Source: CAVPCY01 sp963770765 (GTDB lineage: Bacteria > Actinomycetota > Coriobacteriia > Anaerosomatales > PHET01). Taken from it: a stretch of 64,000 nt of DNA. The stretch covers positions 186,001-250,000 of the forward strand of contig CAVYQS010000007.1 of the NCBI GenBank assembly GCA_963770765.1. Reading direction: 5' to 3'. Both the position numbers and the translations under genes were made by a program. The notes under the pieces are model-generated. The model ran no database searches. It saw nothing but the letters and a program-made list of their open reading frames with translations, and was not told the DNA's origin. Shown piece by piece: positions 34,712 to 49,278 of this stretch (the first letter of the stretch is position 1; each line of letters opens with the position of its first letter).

Positions 34712-35758
34712 TCAGTAATGCCCGTCGTTCCCTGTCGCCATGTCTATACGTCCCGCGTAGGTCCGGTAGATCAGGAAGAAGTAGAAGAGCACGAGCGGCA
34801 CGCCGATGGCCGCGATGATCAGCATCACCGTGAGCGTGAGCGGCGACGACTGTGAGTTCGCGATCGTGAGCGCTTCGCCCACGCCCGTCGACGGCACCAG
34901 AGACGGGAAGATCGAGGCGGCCCAGATTCCCACCATCGCCGCGCCTGCCAGTGACGAACCGTAGAACGAGAGCAGGTCCCTGCCGCGCGATGCCCCAACG
35001 GCAACGAGGACCGCTCCAGCGATGGCAAGCACGATGAACAACCAGCCCACCGGGCCGTCGACCGCATTGCTGAACGCTGCAGGAACAAGGAGCGCAGTCG
35101 CTGCCGTCGCCGCCGCCAGCAGCACACCGTAGACGACCAGCATGACTCCGCGCGTGCGCTTGACGCGCTCATAGAGCTCGCCGGTCGTCTTGACCGACAG
35201 CCACGTGGTGCCCTGCAACACGATCCACACGAGACCGAGCACGCCGATGACCAGCGAGTAGGGGTTCAATGCGGTGAGCAGGTTGGCCAGGAAGATCGGG
35301 TCACCGCCGCCCGTGATGAACTCGCCTTCTGCGGTGAGCGGTATTCCCCTGATGATGTTTCCCACCGCCACTCCGAAGAGAAGTGAGGGAATCGCGCTGC
35401 CCAGGAAGAACGACCAGTCCCACAGCTTCTTCCACGCAGGGTCGACCGAGCGGAACTCGAGAGACACCGCCCGGAAGATCAGGGCGAAGAGCAGCAACAT
35501 CAGGGCGATGTAGAAGCCGCTGAAGACCGTTGCGTACACCGCCGGGAACGCGGCGAACAGTGCGCCGCCCGCGGTCAGCAACCATACCTCGTTGCCGTCC
35601 CACACCGGACCGACCGAGCGGCGCAAGACCGCCTTGTCCTCCTCGGTCTTCCCGAGGAAGGGATAGAGCGTGCCGACCCCCAGATCGAAGCCGTCGAAGA
35701 TCGCGTAGCCGGCGAAGAGCACGCCCACGAGCACGAACCAGATCTCACCGAGCCCCAT
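34712..35758 (-). CDS. cydB: Cytochrome bd ubiquinol oxidase subunit II
   Basis: This is a 348-residue eight-helix subunit of the high-affinity terminal oxidase. It opens GLGEIWFVLVGVLFAGYAIFDGFDLGVG, the CydB signature, with GPVWDGNEVWLLTAGGALFAAFP following. It follows cydA with no gap (TAG then ATG) and pairs with it in the membrane to reduce oxygen to water with quinol. Ends at a strong hairpin. Confidence 0.95.
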   Translation of the reverse strand: MGLGEIWFVLVGVLFAGYAIFDGFDLGVGTLYPFLGKTEEDKAVLRRSVGPVWDGNEVWLLTAGGALFAAFPAVYATVFSGFYIALMLLLFALIFRAVSLEFRSVDPAWKKLWDWSFFLGSAIPSLLFGVAVGNIIRGIPLTAEGEFITGGGDPIFLANLLTALNPYSLVIGVLGLVWIVLQGTTWLSVKTTGELYERVKRTRGVMLVVYGVLLAAATAATALLVPAAFSNAVDGPVGWLFIVLAIAGAVLVAVGASRGRDLLSFYGSSLAGAAMVGIWAASIFPSLVPSTGVGEALTIANSQSSPLTLTVMLIIAAIGVPLVLFYFFLIYRTYAGRIDMATGNDGHY

Positions 35759-37177
35759 CTACCTCACCTCCCCTGAGTCAGCCGAGAACGCGCTCACGGC
35801 TGCTGCAGGCGCCGCGGTGGGAGCGGGAACGGGGGTGGCGACTCCGCTCTCGTGACCGCCCTCGGTCGCAGGGCCCTTCTTGATGAAGCCGATGACCACG
35901 CGGGCCCACGCGACATAGACCAGGGTGTAGAACGCGACGAACAGGATGAGCGTGATCCATATCTCGCCCACCGGAACCGCCTTGGAGACCGCGTCGACGG
36001 TGCGCAGCTCACCCCAGACGATCCACGGCTGGCGTCCCACCTCTGCAGCGGCCCAACCCAGCTGGATGGCGAGCATCGGCATGATCGGCGCCCACATGAG
36101 CGCGGTGAGCACTCCGCGCTTCTTCTCGAGCGAGCCCGAACGGTTCATCAGCCACACCGCGATGATGAGCACGAGCATCGCGCCCCACAACAGCACCATC
36201 AGGTGGTACGTCTGGTAGGTGAGCTGGAGTGGCGGCCGATCCTCGGGAGCGAAGCTGTTGAGTCCGGGGTACGACTTCGTCCGGCTGAAGTCCCCCGCGA
36301 GCAGGTTCACACCACCCGGGATCTCGAGCGCGACGGTCCTGCCGTTGGCTTCATCGATGAAGCCGATTATGCCGAGCGGGATGGGTCCGTCGTCCCAGTG
36401 ACCCTCGAACGCAGCGATCTTGCTGGGCTGGTTCTCGACGACGTTGACGGCCTGCCAGTGACCGAGCGGCAACATCAGCAGCGTGGAGACGAGCGCGATT
36501 CCCGCGCCGGTCGCCATGGTCGTGCGGGCGAAGCTCGTGTGCACGCCCTTGCGCAGGTAGTAGGCGGCCAGACCCATGGCCACGAATCCGCCCGCCATCA
36601 GGATCGCATCGATGGTGTGGAAGTATCTCGGCAGCGTGGACGGGTTCAAGGCGGCGTCGAAGAAGCTGGTCATCTGCGCCTTGGTACCTGTCGAGGTCTC
36701 GACGATCTTGTAGCCCGCCGGCGTCTGCATCCACGAGTTGGCGATGATGATCCACAGCGCCGACAGCAGCGAGCCGACCCACACCAGCCACGCCGACACG
36801 TAGAAGAACTTCCGAGAGACGCGCGAACGGCCAAAGAGCAGGACCGCCAGGAACGTGGACTCGAGGAAGAAGGCGAAGAGTCCCTCGGCGGCGAGCGGCG
36901 CGCCGAAGATGTCTCCCACGAACCGCGAGTACGTCGCCCAGTTCGTGCCGAAAGCGAACTCCATCGCGATGCCGGTGGCCACTCCCACGGCAAACGTCGC
37001 GGTGAACAGCTTGATCCAGAAATCGGACGCTGCTTTGTCCTCTGCCCTACCACTCCGATAGTACCGGCGCTCGGCCAAGACAAGTACCAGGCCAAGCCCG
37101 ATCGAGAGCGGTACGAAGAGGAAGTGGTAGGCGATCGTGACCGCGAACTGCAGCTTCGAAAGCGCTACTACATCCAT
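35759..37177 (-). CDS. cydA: Cytochrome bd ubiquinol oxidase subunit I
   Basis: This is a 472-residue haem-bearing subunit. His18 in AYHFLFVPLS is a haem d/b595 ligand position, RYFHTIDA gives the His near residue 188 for haem b558, and GWAAAEVGRQPW is the conserved quinol-side motif. The quinol (Q) loop is short, as in many Gram-positive types. The C-terminal tail is Ala/Pro-rich. The ATG at 37177 sits just after GGTGGGAGG and overlaps the misread tail of the rrf2 gene. Forms an operon rrf2-cydA-cydB. Confidence 0.95.
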   Translation of the reverse strand: MDVVALSKLQFAVTIAYHFLFVPLSIGLGLVLVLAERRYYRSGRAEDKAASDFWIKLFTATFAVGVATGIAMEFAFGTNWATYSRFVGDIFGAPLAAEGLFAFFLESTFLAVLLFGRSRVSRKFFYVSAWLVWVGSLLSALWIIIANSWMQTPAGYKIVETSTGTKAQMTSFFDAALNPSTLPRYFHTIDAILMAGGFVAMGLAAYYLRKGVHTSFARTTMATGAGIALVSTLLMLPLGHWQAVNVVENQPSKIAAFEGHWDDGPIPLGIIGFIDEANGRTVALEIPGGVNLLAGDFSRTKSYPGLNSFAPEDRPPLQLTYQTYHLMVLLWGAMLVLIIAVWLMNRSGSLEKKRGVLTALMWAPIMPMLAIQLGWAAAEVGRQPWIVWGELRTVDAVSKAVPVGEIWITLILFVAFYTLVYVAWARVVIGFIKKGPATEGGHESGVATPVPAPTAAPAAAVSAFSADSGEVR

Positions 37178-37186
37178 CCTCCCACC

Positions 37187-37602
37187 TCACTTCCGTTCCT
37201 CCGCACAAAGACCCGCCAGGGTCTTGCTTCCCAAGTGGTCGCGCAGCAACTCGTCGGCGATCCGCAACCAGACCTCGGTGAGTGGCGCACCCAGCCGGAC
37301 AGCGGCACACCAGCTCGGATCGCTTCGAGCACACCGACACAGACGGCGCGCCCTGCAACCGCCGAGACGACATCGAGCAGCGTCGTCTTCTCCGGCGCTG
37401 CCGAGAGAACCACCCCACCCTTCGCCCCCCGTCGCGTGGTGACCAAGCCGGCGAGGCCCAGATCGCGCTGAACCGCCCGCGCGAAGGCGTAGGGCACGCA
37501 CTGTCGGGTCGCCAGCTCGCGCACCGATACGGGCCCGCCGCCGGAGCGAGCGAGTTCCAACAGAAGACGTATCGCGTAGTCGGTGCGACGAGTGATCTCC
37601 AC
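37187..37602 (-). pseudogene. Rrf2-family transcriptional regulator, one base missing near 37292
   Basis: This is a winged-helix Rrf2 regulator: MEITRRTDYAIRLLLELA, then SVRELATRQCVPYAFARAVQRDLGLAGLV and a RRGAKGGVVLS wing. As sequenced, the frame continues to 37168 with an unrelated tail. The correct C terminus (PLTEVWLRIADELLRDHLGSKTL) lies in another frame and ends at 37187. Adding one base near 37292 gives 138 residues and would restore a Cys next to the earlier VC, leaving room for a partial Fe-S site. GTG start. It is upstream of and probably controls cydAB. Confidence 0.8.
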
Positions 37603-37622
37603 GGGCCCCCGCCCCGTCCGTA

Positions 37623-37670
37623 ATGCTAGTCAAGATCGGTAGCATATGCACTCTGCACATCGGAATGCAA
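37623..37670 (-). promoter_or_regulatory. Promoter and palindromic operator of rrf2-cydAB
   Basis: On the minus strand, -35 TTGCAT (37665-37670) and -10 TATGCT (37641-37646) are 18 bp apart. ATGCTA and TAGCAT form a perfect 6+6 inverted repeat with an 11-nt centre (37623-37645), overlapping the -10 and the start site. A regulator bound here would block transcription, so Rrf2 autoregulation is the simplest reading. Confidence 0.6.
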
Positions 37671-37746
37671 CCCATCGAGTCACACTGCCAAGGGTCCGTG
37701 TCGATGACCATACCGCGCAGGACGTGTCACGGGGTGGCGCCTGACC

Positions 37747-40342
<2,596 letters not shown>

Positions 40343-40381
40343 GATCCCCATCGCTCCTTACAGGAACGTCGTCATCTCACA

Positions 40382-40411
40382 GTTCAAGCGGGGGCGGTAC
40401 GGTTCTTGAAC
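40382..40411. repeat. Inverted repeat in the hspR-clpB gap
   Basis: GTTCAAG and CTTGAAC are a perfect 7-bp inverted pair around 16 nt. It lies between the hspR stop and the clpB start, in the 193-nt gap. It may be a hairpin or a regulator site. The half-sites recall the TTGAG/CTCAA of HspR boxes but in a different spacing, so I do not call it one. Confidence 0.45.
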
Positions 40412-40535
40412 AGGCGTGACCACACCCAAGCCGCCATCACTCAAAGCGGTCCTCCCCAGGTCTCCCCGGAGCGAACGCCTTCGAGCCACCGCACAACCCC
40501 GGGGCGCGGGTCTCCCGGCTGTCGAGACATAGGCG

Positions 40536-40928
40536 TCATCCTTCCCTGCGAGCCACGGGTCGCCGCTGGACGTGCACGAGCGCCGTCCGCACATGGGCTG
40601 CGCGAGCCTGGTCGCGCGTGGCCTGATCGCGATAGGCGAGCACGTCGAGGGCGGCCTGCAGCTCGGCACGCAGCTGATCGATCTCCCGCTGCATCTCGAT
40701 GATCCGCGTCACTCCGGCGAGGTTGACGCCTTCGTCTTGCGTGAGCGTCTGGATGAAGCGCAGACGCTCGATGTCCGCCTCCGAGTACAGGCGGGTGTTG
40801 CCGCCGGAGCGCTGCGGTCGGATGAGCTCCTTGCGCTCGTAGATGCGCAGCGTCTGGGGGTGCACGCCGGCCAGGTCGGCTGCGATGCTGATCATGTAGA
40901 GCGGTCTGTCCCCGTGTGTGCGCGCCAT
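40536..40928 (-). CDS. hspR: HspR heat-shock repressor (MerR family)
   Basis: This is a 130-residue repressor. It has a MerR-type helix-turn-helix (MISIAADLAGVHPQTLRIYERKELIRPQRSGGNTRLYSEADIERL cut into its two helices and wing) followed by a coiled-coil dimer helix. HspR binds the inverted repeat upstream of dnaK with DnaK as co-repressor. The ATG at 40928 has AGAAGG 9 nt upstream; the open frame extends further into dnaJ but without family residues. It is the fourth gene of the operon. Confidence 0.92.
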   Translation of the reverse strand: MARTHGDRPLYMISIAADLAGVHPQTLRIYERKELIRPQRSGGNTRLYSEADIERLRFIQTLTQDEGVNLAGVTRIIEMQREIDQLRAELQAALDVLAYRDQATRDQARAAHVRTALVHVQRRPVARREG

Positions 40929-40980
40929 CTCGCTGGCCCTTCTTCTCGCCGGGTCGCTGCCAGCGGCCCGGCCCGTGTCG

Positions 40981-42096
40981 CTAGTTGATGTGGGACCTGA
41001 TGTCGTGGCCGTCACCGGTCGCGAACTGCTCGAGCAGGTCGCGCTGTTCGTCGGTCAGGTGCTCGGGCACCACGACCTTCACCTTGACGCGCAGGTCGCC
41101 GGCACCGCTGCCCTTGAGCCGCGGTGCGCCCTTGCCCTTGAATCGGAACACCTTGCCGTGCTGCGTGCCCGGCGGCACCTTGAGCTTGAGCTTGCTCCCA
41201 TCGGGAGCCGGGATCGTGATCTGCGCGCCCAGCGCCGCCTCGGCGATGGTGACCGGCAGGTCCATCGTGACGTCGGCCCCGTCGCGCGCGAAGACCGGAT
41301 GGGGCTGGATCCGGCTCACAACGTACAGGTCACCGGGTGGTCCACCGTCGACTCCGGACTCGCCCTTGCCCTTGAAGCGGAGTCGTCCGCCATCGGTCGC
41401 CCCCGCCGGGACGTTCACCGTCACCGGTTTGTTGCGCAGCACGCGCCCCTTGCCCCGACACGCCGAACAGGGCTGTTCGATCACGGTGCCACGACCCTCG
41501 CACCGCGGACAGGCGCGCGAGAAGCCGAACATCCCCTGACCCTGACTCACGGTACCGGCGCCCGAGCACGTCGGACAGGTGCTCGTGCCGGTGCCCGGCT
41601 TGGCTCCCGACCCCTTGCACACCGAGCAGGTCTCGGCTCGTTCGATCTCGACCTTGGCGCTCGTGCCCTTCATCGCGGCATCGAAGGTCAGATCGAGGTC
41701 GACCTGAACGTCGCGGCCGCGTCTGGGCTGCGGCCCCGAAGGTCCGCCCCCGTAGCCACCGCCACCCCCGAACACGCTGCCGAAGATGTCGCCCAGGTCC
41801 TCGACGCGGAATCCGCCCGCGCCACCGGCGCCCGGGCGTCCTTGCCCGGGGTATCCGCCGCCGGCGCCGGGGGGAACCTGACCGCCGAAGTACTGCCCGT
41901 ACTGGTCGTACTGGGCGCGCTTCTCGGTATCCGAGAGGACCTCATAGGCCTCGTTGACGTCCTTGAACTTCTCCTCGTCACCGCCCTTGTCGGGGTGGTG
42001 CTTGCGGGCAAGCCGTCGGAACGCCTTCTTGATGTCGTCGGCCGAGGCGTCCTTCTTGACGCCGAGCGTGTCGTAGTAGTTGCCGGTGGGCGCCAT
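40981..42096 (-). CDS. dnaJ: Chaperone DnaJ
   Basis: This is a 371-residue Hsp40: the J-domain with HPD (residues about 34-36), a Gly-rich stretch (FGGGGGYGGG), four zinc-finger repeats CSVCKGSG, CPTCSGAG, CPRCEGRG and CSACRGKG, and C-terminal substrate domains. DnaJ stimulates DnaK ATPase and delivers clients. It starts 6 nt after grpE. Confidence 0.97.
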   Translation of the reverse strand: MAPTGNYYDTLGVKKDASADDIKKAFRRLARKHHPDKGGDEEKFKDVNEAYEVLSDTEKRAQYDQYGQYFGGQVPPGAGGGYPGQGRPGAGGAGGFRVEDLGDIFGSVFGGGGGYGGGPSGPQPRRGRDVQVDLDLTFDAAMKGTSAKVEIERAETCSVCKGSGAKPGTGTSTCPTCSGAGTVSQGQGMFGFSRACPRCEGRGTVIEQPCSACRGKGRVLRNKPVTVNVPAGATDGGRLRFKGKGESGVDGGPPGDLYVVSRIQPHPVFARDGADVTMDLPVTIAEAALGAQITIPAPDGSKLKLKVPPGTQHGKVFRFKGKGAPRLKGSGAGDLRVKVKVVVPEHLTDEQRDLLEQFATGDGHDIRSHIN

Positions 42097-42102
42097 GGGG
42101 GC

Positions 42103-42741
42103 CTACTCCCTCGCCGGGCCCCCGGTCGAGACGACGACCATCGCAGGCCGAAGCACCCGACCGTGCATCTCATAGCCCTTCTGGAACACCGCACACACCG
42201 TGTGGTCGGGCAGGTCCGGGTCTTCTTGCATCTGCACAGCGCTGTGCTTGAGAGGGTCGAACTCGGCGCCGAACGGATCGACCGCCGAGCAACCCTCGCG
42301 GGCGATCACATCGAGAAGCTTCCGGCGCACCGCCTCCAGCCCTTCGGCGACATCCGAACCACCGTCTGCCGCGTGAGTGATGGCCAGGTCGAGGTCGTCG
42401 AGCACCGGCAGTAGGTTGGTCACGATGCGCTCGCCCGCGCGCAGCAGCGCATCCGAATGAGACGCCTCGAGCCGCTTGCGGGTGTTGGCGAAGTCAGCCT
42501 GTGCCCGAGCCGCCTTGTCCCGCCACTCCGCGGCCTCAGCCCGCGCGGCCTCCAACTCGTCGGCGACCACGTCCCCGCGCAACTCGAACTCAGCCCCCAG
42601 ATCAGCGACAAGTTCCGGATCGACCGCCTGCAGGTCGTCGACTGAGGGGTCCTGACGGGACCCCTCCGGAGTGCTGTGTCCATGCGGAGGAGGGGTCCCG
42701 TCAGGACCCCGCCCTCCGTGGCTATGCTTGCGGTCGCTCAT
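42103..42741 (-). CDS. grpE: Nucleotide exchange factor GrpE, with a palindrome-derived N-terminal insert
   Basis: This is a 212-residue DnaK exchange factor: a long coiled coil (LEAARAEAAEWRDKAARAQADFANTRKRLE) split across the dimer helix, then the beta-wing with DPDLPDHTVCAVFQKGYEMHGRVLRPAMV. Residues 11-32 are encoded by a 22-bp perfect inverted repeat around a 21-nt loop and are Pro/Gly-rich (RGPDGTPPPHGHS), in the poorly conserved N-terminal tail. It starts 2 nt after dnaK. Confidence 0.95.
   Translation of the reverse strand: MSDRKHSHGGRGPDGTPPPHGHSTPEGSRQDPSVDDLQAVDPELVADLGAEFELRGDVVADELEAARAEAAEWRDKAARAQADFANTRKRLEASHSDALLRAGERIVTNLLPVLDDLDLAITHAADGGSDVAEGLEAVRRKLLDVIAREGCSAVDPFGAEFDPLKHSAVQMQEDPDLPDHTVCAVFQKGYEMHGRVLRPAMVVVSTGGPARE
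42646..42710. repeat. 22-bp palindromic element inside grpE
   Basis: The arms 42646-42667 and 42689-42710 are perfectly complementary around a 21-nt loop. Each arm is itself nearly palindromic (GGGGTCC ... GGACCCC). The core GGGGTCCCG / CGGGACCCC is shared with the element in hypF. It keeps the reading frame and encodes residues 11-32. Confidence 0.8.
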
Positions 42742-42743
42742 CG

Positions 42744-44651
<1,908 letters not shown>

Positions 44652-44745
44652 GCTCTCGTTCCCCTTTCGCTCGCGGCCTTCAGCGAGGCCGCACTATGTC
44701 GTTTTCGGATGAATGTCGCGGGTCACCGACCCGGACAACGTGGCT

Positions 44746-44775
44746 ATTGTAATATCTGAGTGTCTGATTATCAAG
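44746..44775 (-). promoter_or_regulatory. dnaK promoter with HspR (HAIR-like) operator
   Basis: On the minus strand, -35 TTGATA (44769-44774) and -10 TACAAT (44746-44751) are exactly 17 bp apart. The HAIR consensus CTTGAGT-N7-ACTCAAG is matched in 10 of 14 positions by CTTGATA-N7-ACTCAGA (44755-44775). It overlaps the -35 and spacer, where a repressor would block RNA polymerase. HspR is encoded in the same operon. Confidence 0.75.
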
Positions 44776-44984
44776 TTTTGTACCACGACCGTTGTGATTC
44801 TACCCCCTGCACGACGCTGGGAAACCCCACACGCCCCTCGAGCAGTGCGACTCCACGGACTCTCCGTGACGAAGCGCGAGGCGGCAGAGGCAATGGGCTT
44901 TACAGGCATGGAGGTGGTCTGTATGGTGGCGACGAAAAGCGGCGTCGAGCCCGCCTGGACCCGAACGCTCTAAGGAGTCAAGAG
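44776..44984. other. Gap between dnaK promoter and ferredoxin gene
   Basis: About 210 nt without a recognised gene. It must hold the ferredoxin promoter. I looked for a small structured RNA here and saw no known motif. Confidence 0.5.
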
Positions 44985-45173
44985 ATGCCCCGACCCATCA
45001 TCAACGAAGACGAGTGTTCGGCCTGCGGAATCTGCGTGGACGCGTGCCCCAACGGCGTGCTGGAGATCGTCGGCGACGCCGCCGAGCCCGTGCATGACGA
45101 CAACTGCGATGGATGCGCCGCGTGCATGGAAGAGTGCCCCATGGGCGCGATAACGGAGATCGAAGAGGACTAG
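44985..45173 (+). CDS. Small 2x[4Fe-4S] ferredoxin
   Basis: This is a 62-residue ferredoxin with two C-x2-C-x2-C-x3-C motifs, CSACGICVDACPNG and CDGCAACMEECPMG, which together hold two 4Fe-4S clusters. It transfers low-potential electrons in the cytoplasm. AAGGAG lies 8 nt before the ATG. Ends at a hairpin terminator. The electron partner is not evident. Confidence 0.95.
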   Translation: MPRPIINEDECSACGICVDACPNGVLEIVGDAAEPVHDDNCDGCAACMEECPMGAITEIEED

Positions 45174-45198
45174 GGCCCCATTCGCGAACGCTTCACCG

Positions 45199-45221
45199 AC
45201 GGGCCGAGAGTATCGGCCCGT
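45199..45221 (+). terminator. Terminator after the ferredoxin gene
   Basis: ACGGGCCGA and TCGGCCCGT form a 9-bp stem around GAGTA, followed by a T-rich TTCTCGTTTCTC-type tail. It lies between convergent genes and may also serve the UDG-like gene. Confidence 0.8.
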
Positions 45222-45237
45222 TCTCGTTTCTCGGTCT

Positions 45238-45804
45238 CTAGTAGACGGGCCCGGCGGGCCGGGCGGACTGCATCTGCGCCCAGACCGCTCGCTTGCGGGC
45301 CTCCTCGCCCAAGGACGCCTCGAAGCCATCCACGGCGACCAAACGCCTGCCTGCGGCCTCGACCTCTGCGCCGGGCTTCAGCGTGTCGAGTCCGAAACCG
45401 CGAGCGACGTCGTGCGCGGCGACCTCATCGAGAGCGACGACGACTCGCGGGTCGACAGCTTCGATCGCAGCGCGTATCCGTCTCGCGCAGCATCCGGCAT
45501 CGGCGCCTGGCTCGGGGCGTGAGAGCACGCAGAAGATCTCGTCGGGCGACCAGCCGAGCGCTTCCATCGCCGCGAACGCCGCAGTACCGTCCTCGCCCGA
45601 GAGTGCAGCCCCACCACCCGCCTCCGCCGGACCCGGCAGACCCTTCACGAGAGCCACCCCCGCGACCAGAGCGCCGCGCGGCTCGACCGCGTCGGACCCG
45701 GGACACAGCCGGTCGGCCGCCTCGAGCTGTGCTCGCGCGCTCGCGTCGTAGAGCGCCCGGAGCGCGACGAGCGGATCGTCGGGCGCTGTCGCCTTCGCAC
45801 TCAT
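45238..45804 (-). CDS. Divergent uracil-DNA-glycosylase-fold protein (uncertain)
   Basis: This is a 188-residue protein with the strand-helix order of the UDG superfamily family 4/5: a start like LCPGSDAVEPRG, then ALVKGLPGPAEA where GEAPGxxED should be, a RPEPGADAGCCARRIRAAIEAVDPRVVVALDEVAAHDVARGFG stretch split across strand and helix, and a final basic helix. The catalytic GExPG and HPS motifs are not intact. So activity is doubtful. It is coupled to the epimerase gene by ATGA. Confidence 0.5.
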   Translation of the reverse strand: MSAKATAPDDPLVALRALYDASARAQLEAADRLCPGSDAVEPRGALVAGVALVKGLPGPAEAGGGAALSGEDGTAAFAAMEALGWSPDEIFCVLSRPEPGADAGCCARRIRAAIEAVDPRVVVALDEVAAHDVARGFGLDTLKPGAEVEAAGRRLVAVDGFEASLGEEARKRAVWAQMQSARPAGPVY

Positions 45805-46730
45805 TGGGCGGAGAACCACCGCCACGTCAAGGCGATGCCGGTCTCCAGTGGCACCGCCGAGCGCCAGCCGAACGCTCCCTCGGCTCGCGAGGGGTCGAGC
45901 ACGCTGTGGACGATGTCTCCGTGTCGCGCGGGCTCGTGCTCGACCGGGCCGAAGTACTGCGCAGCCTGGCGCAGCGCCATCAGCAGCGCCATGACGCTCG
46001 TGCTCTGTCCGGTCGAGATGTTGAACGCAGGGCCCGCGCCGGCCAGAACGGAGTCGGTGAAGAGCGCCGCCACGAGCGCGCCGACCACGTCTCCCACGTA
46101 GATGAAGTCGCGCGTCTGAGAGCCGTCACCGTAGATGACGGGCACCTCGCCGACATGGATGCGGTCGCAGAAGATCGCGACCACGCCCCCCTCGCCCTGC
46201 GCATCTTGCCGTGGTCCGTACACGTTGGCGAAGCGCACGCTCGCGAAGTCGACGCCGCTGTCCTCGAGCTCGGCGCGCAACAGCCCCTCGGCTTCGAGCT
46301 TCGATGCGCCGTAGGGGTTCGTCGGCGAAGTCGCGGACGTCTCAGCGAGCGGGAGTTCAACCGGCTCGCCGTAGACCGCTGCCGATGACGCCGAGATCAC
46401 CCTGCGCGCACCGGCGTTCCTCGCGGCGGCCGCGACTCTGCGGGTACCCTCGGCGTTGACCGCCCGGTCGCGCTCCGGATCCCGCAAGGAAGCCGTCACG
46501 CTCGCTTGAGCGGCCAAGTGGACCACGGCCTCCGGGGCCATCTCGGCCACCGCGGCATCCAGCCCCTCGTCGAGGATGTCGAGCTTGCGAAAGGCGGCCC
46601 TCGGGTCGAGATTGGCCGCGGATCCCGTGGACAGGTCGTCGATGACCGCGACCTCGTGCCCGCCTGACAGCAGGGCGTGCACGAGATTCGAGCCGATGAA
46701 GCCGGCTCCGCCGGTGACGAGGATGCGCAT
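45801..46730 (-). CDS. NAD-dependent sugar nucleotide epimerase/dehydratase (GalE-like)
   Basis: This is a 309-residue extended SDR: MRILVTGGAGFIGSNLVHAL is the NAD(P) glycine loop, HLAAQASV follows, and NPYGASKLEAE has the YxxxK catalytic pair with SSAAVYGE before it. Family members epimerise UDP-glucose/galactose or related sugars for surface glycans. ATG with AAGGAGG upstream. Coupled to the UDG-like gene downstream. Confidence 0.9.
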   Translation of the reverse strand: MRILVTGGAGFIGSNLVHALLSGGHEVAVIDDLSTGSAANLDPRAAFRKLDILDEGLDAAVAEMAPEAVVHLAAQASVTASLRDPERDRAVNAEGTRRVAAAARNAGARRVISASSAAVYGEPVELPLAETSATSPTNPYGASKLEAEGLLRAELEDSGVDFASVRFANVYGPRQDAQGEGGVVAIFCDRIHVGEVPVIYGDGSQTRDFIYVGDVVGALVAALFTDSVLAGAGPAFNISTGQSTSVMALLMALRQAAQYFGPVEHEPARHGDIVHSVLDPSRAEGAFGWRSAVPLETGIALTWRWFSAQ

Positions 46731-46794
46731 GGTGCCTCCTTGAAGGCCGCAGCCAAGCTGCAGTGTCGGTATCGGGGTCTCTCGCTCCGCGCGA

Positions 46795-49170
<2,376 letters not shown>

Positions 49171-49278
49171 CGGAGAACGGTTCCTTTCTCAGGGGTCGTG
49201 CGATAATCCTTGTGCCCGTATCTCCACCATGGTACACGTCCGGGCCCGGCGTGCCCGACCTCAGGAGCGCTCGTCTCG

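Noticed and set aside
40382..40411. HspR operator for clpB
   Set aside because: The half-sites resemble TTGAG/CTCAA only loosely and the spacing is 16, not 7.
44776..44984. Small structured RNA (SRP or 6S) before the ferredoxin gene
   Set aside because: No recognisable core motif, and the GC-rich pairing is weak.
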